From a virus, in IMG/VR virus record IMGVR_UViG_3300004279_000001, positions 1-45,786 of that record: a DNA stretch of 45,786 nucleotides; one strand, given 5' to 3'. The notes under the pieces are model-generated. The model did no database searches. It saw only the letters and a program-made list of their open reading frames with translations, and had not been told where the DNA came from. The position numbers and the translations under genes are program-made. Shown one piece after another: positions 44,853-45,786 of this stretch; the first letter of the stretch is position 1, and each line of letters starts with the position of its first letter.

Positions 44853-45786
44853 ATGCTTCTTTGCAAAAAATGCAATTAATTACAAGCCCAATGATAGAAT
44901 AACTGCGTGTCCCAGAGGTCACGGATCTTTGGCTAAAATTAGTGACTCGGTAAAACCAAGTGATTTTTTAAATAACGAAGGATTTAGAAATCTTAGGAAA
45001 ACTTTACAAGATGGTGAATGGGATACATCGCATTGTGATACTTGTATGGAAAGAGAACAACGAAATATCACAAGTATGCGTCAAAACATTAATTCTGAAT
45101 TTAATCCTAACACTAAAATTAATGCAAACGGCAAAGTGCGTTATAGAGAATTAAAATTTATAGAGCTTAGATTCAGTAATACTTGTAACTTATGCTGTTT
45201 GCATTGTGGCCCCGATTACAGCAGTCAATGGGCATCACTTATAAAAAATAATCCCTTACAAAAAGATGACGTTGCTCATAATATTAGAGGATGGGTTAAT
45301 CCGAGTAAAAATACAAATTGGACAAGTAAGCAAGTAAGAGACTTTGTAGAAGACTTAAATAGAAACTTTCCAAATGTTGAAAGATTTGATATTGCCGGCG
45401 GCGAGCCATTGTATCAAAAACAATTTTGGCTATTTTTAGATTTAATAAAAGACCATCCTAACATAAAACGTATGACTATTAGTATTACTTCTAACTTTAA
45501 TGTTGACATTAATTATAAAGATTTTGCTAAAAAACTTAATAAATTTAAATGTGCAAATGTGCGAATAAGTTTAGATGCTGGAAAAAACTTGTACGATTAT
45601 TTTAGAGGCGGCAGCTGGGAAAAAGTAGAAGACAATATAAAACAGTTTAACAAAACCAGAAGGAATACACAATTAGAGGTTACAAATACAATCGGAGTTC
45701 ATCAAATTTTAGATCTTGAGGATGTAATTGTAAGTATGTTAGAACTTCCGGTTGACAAGTTACATCATAGTATTATACAATATCCT
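44839..45786 (+). CDS. Twitch-domain-type radical SAM protein, C-terminus off right edge
   Basis: ATG at 44839 with AAGGAG (44826-44831) seven nt upstream; the reading frame is open to the window edge (316 codons). Residues 20-70 have ITACPRGHG and HCDTCMERE (C66, C69), the N-terminal twitch-like Cys region of this subgroup. Then comes NTCNLCCLHCGPDYSSQW with CxxxCxxC at C116, C120, C123. Barrel motifs follow (FDIAGGEPLY, ISLDAGKN). It is a different radical SAM subgroup from the two upstream. The product chemistry is unknown. It is translationally coupled to SGNH 4 by a 14-nt overlap; the operon continues beyond the window. Confidence 0.78.
   Translation, partial: MPPIKCFFAKNAINYKPNDRITACPRGHGSLAKISDSVKPSDFLNNEGFRNLRKTLQDGEWDTSHCDTCMEREQRNITSMRQNINSEFNPNTKINANGKVRYRELKFIELRFSNTCNLCCLHCGPDYSSQWASLIKNNPLQKDDVAHNIRGWVNPSKNTNWTSKQVRDFVEDLNRNFPNVERFDIAGGEPLYQKQFWLFLDLIKDHPNIKRMTISITSNFNVDINYKDFAKKLNKFKCANVRISLDAGKNLYDYFRGGSWEKVEDNIKQFNKTRRNTQLEVTNTIGVHQILDLEDVIVSMLELPVDKLHHSIIQYP

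Noticed and set aside
1-45786. tRNA genes, CRISPR arrays, insertion sequences or attachment sites
   Set aside because: No cloverleaf-like intergenic sequence, spaced repeat array, transposase or integrase was seen; gaps between genes are all under 130 nt.

Overview
The window is a piece of a marine T4-like myovirus genome. It carries a T4-type late sigma factor (gp55), a gp47 nuclease and a near-complete baseplate block (gp53, gp5, gp25, gp6 and a gp7-region giant protein), followed by a set of tail fibres. The strong A+T bias, genes packed end to end with ATGA or TAATG junctions, and baseplate proteins of the type seen in marine cyanophages and pelagiphages point to a host in open-ocean bacterioplankton (SAR11-like or picocyanobacterial). 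The host cannot be fixed from this window: there are no photosynthesis genes, tRNAs or integrase. All assignments come from reading the sequence, without database searches.

Layout. (1) 1-1470, minus strand: the start of a gp47-like recombination nuclease (it runs off the left edge) downstream of gene 55. (2) 1471-1596: a divergent control region. A consensus sigma70 promoter fires left into gene 55, and two back-to-back T4-late-like boxes (an inverted repeat) sit in front of the rightward late operon. (3) 1597-12606: baseplate genes, in order tube cap-like protein, gp53, a large hub-like protein, gp5 (OB fold, beta-helix, C-terminal transglycosylase-like domain), a TIGR02594-type peptidoglycan hydrolase, gp25 and gp6. 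(4) 12606-27602: one 4,998-codon ORF for a giant baseplate or virion protein with repeated sugar-binding-like and beta-propeller-like modules and a compositionally foreign His-rich domain near residues 3880-4320. (5) 27623-34649: a small structural protein, three paralogous tail fibres with different C-termini, and one more virion protein, with T4-late-like TATAAATA variants in front of several of them. (6) 34657-45786: after a perfect-spacing sigma70 promoter, a single tightly coupled operon of small enzymes. It holds a conserved hypothetical, two GT-A-like glycosyltransferases, a hypothetical, a tandem-duplicated glycosyltransferase-like protein, a methyltransferase-like protein, and then SGNH-hydrolase-like and radical SAM/SPASM genes in alternation up to and past the right edge.

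How they work together. gp55 made early or middle would redirect host polymerase to the late boxes that precede the baseplate and fibre genes. The baseplate block supplies the wedge, hub and cell-wall-piercing enzymes, and the fibres and the giant protein supply host contact. The terminal enzyme operon has its own host-type promoter, so it is likely expressed early, independently of gp55. Its gene content (sugar transferases, esterase/acyltransferase-like SGNH proteins, SPASM radical SAM enzymes, a methyltransferase) fits a dedicated pathway that modifies a glycan or peptide. The substrate is unknown, and this operon is the best candidate in the window for an undescribed system.
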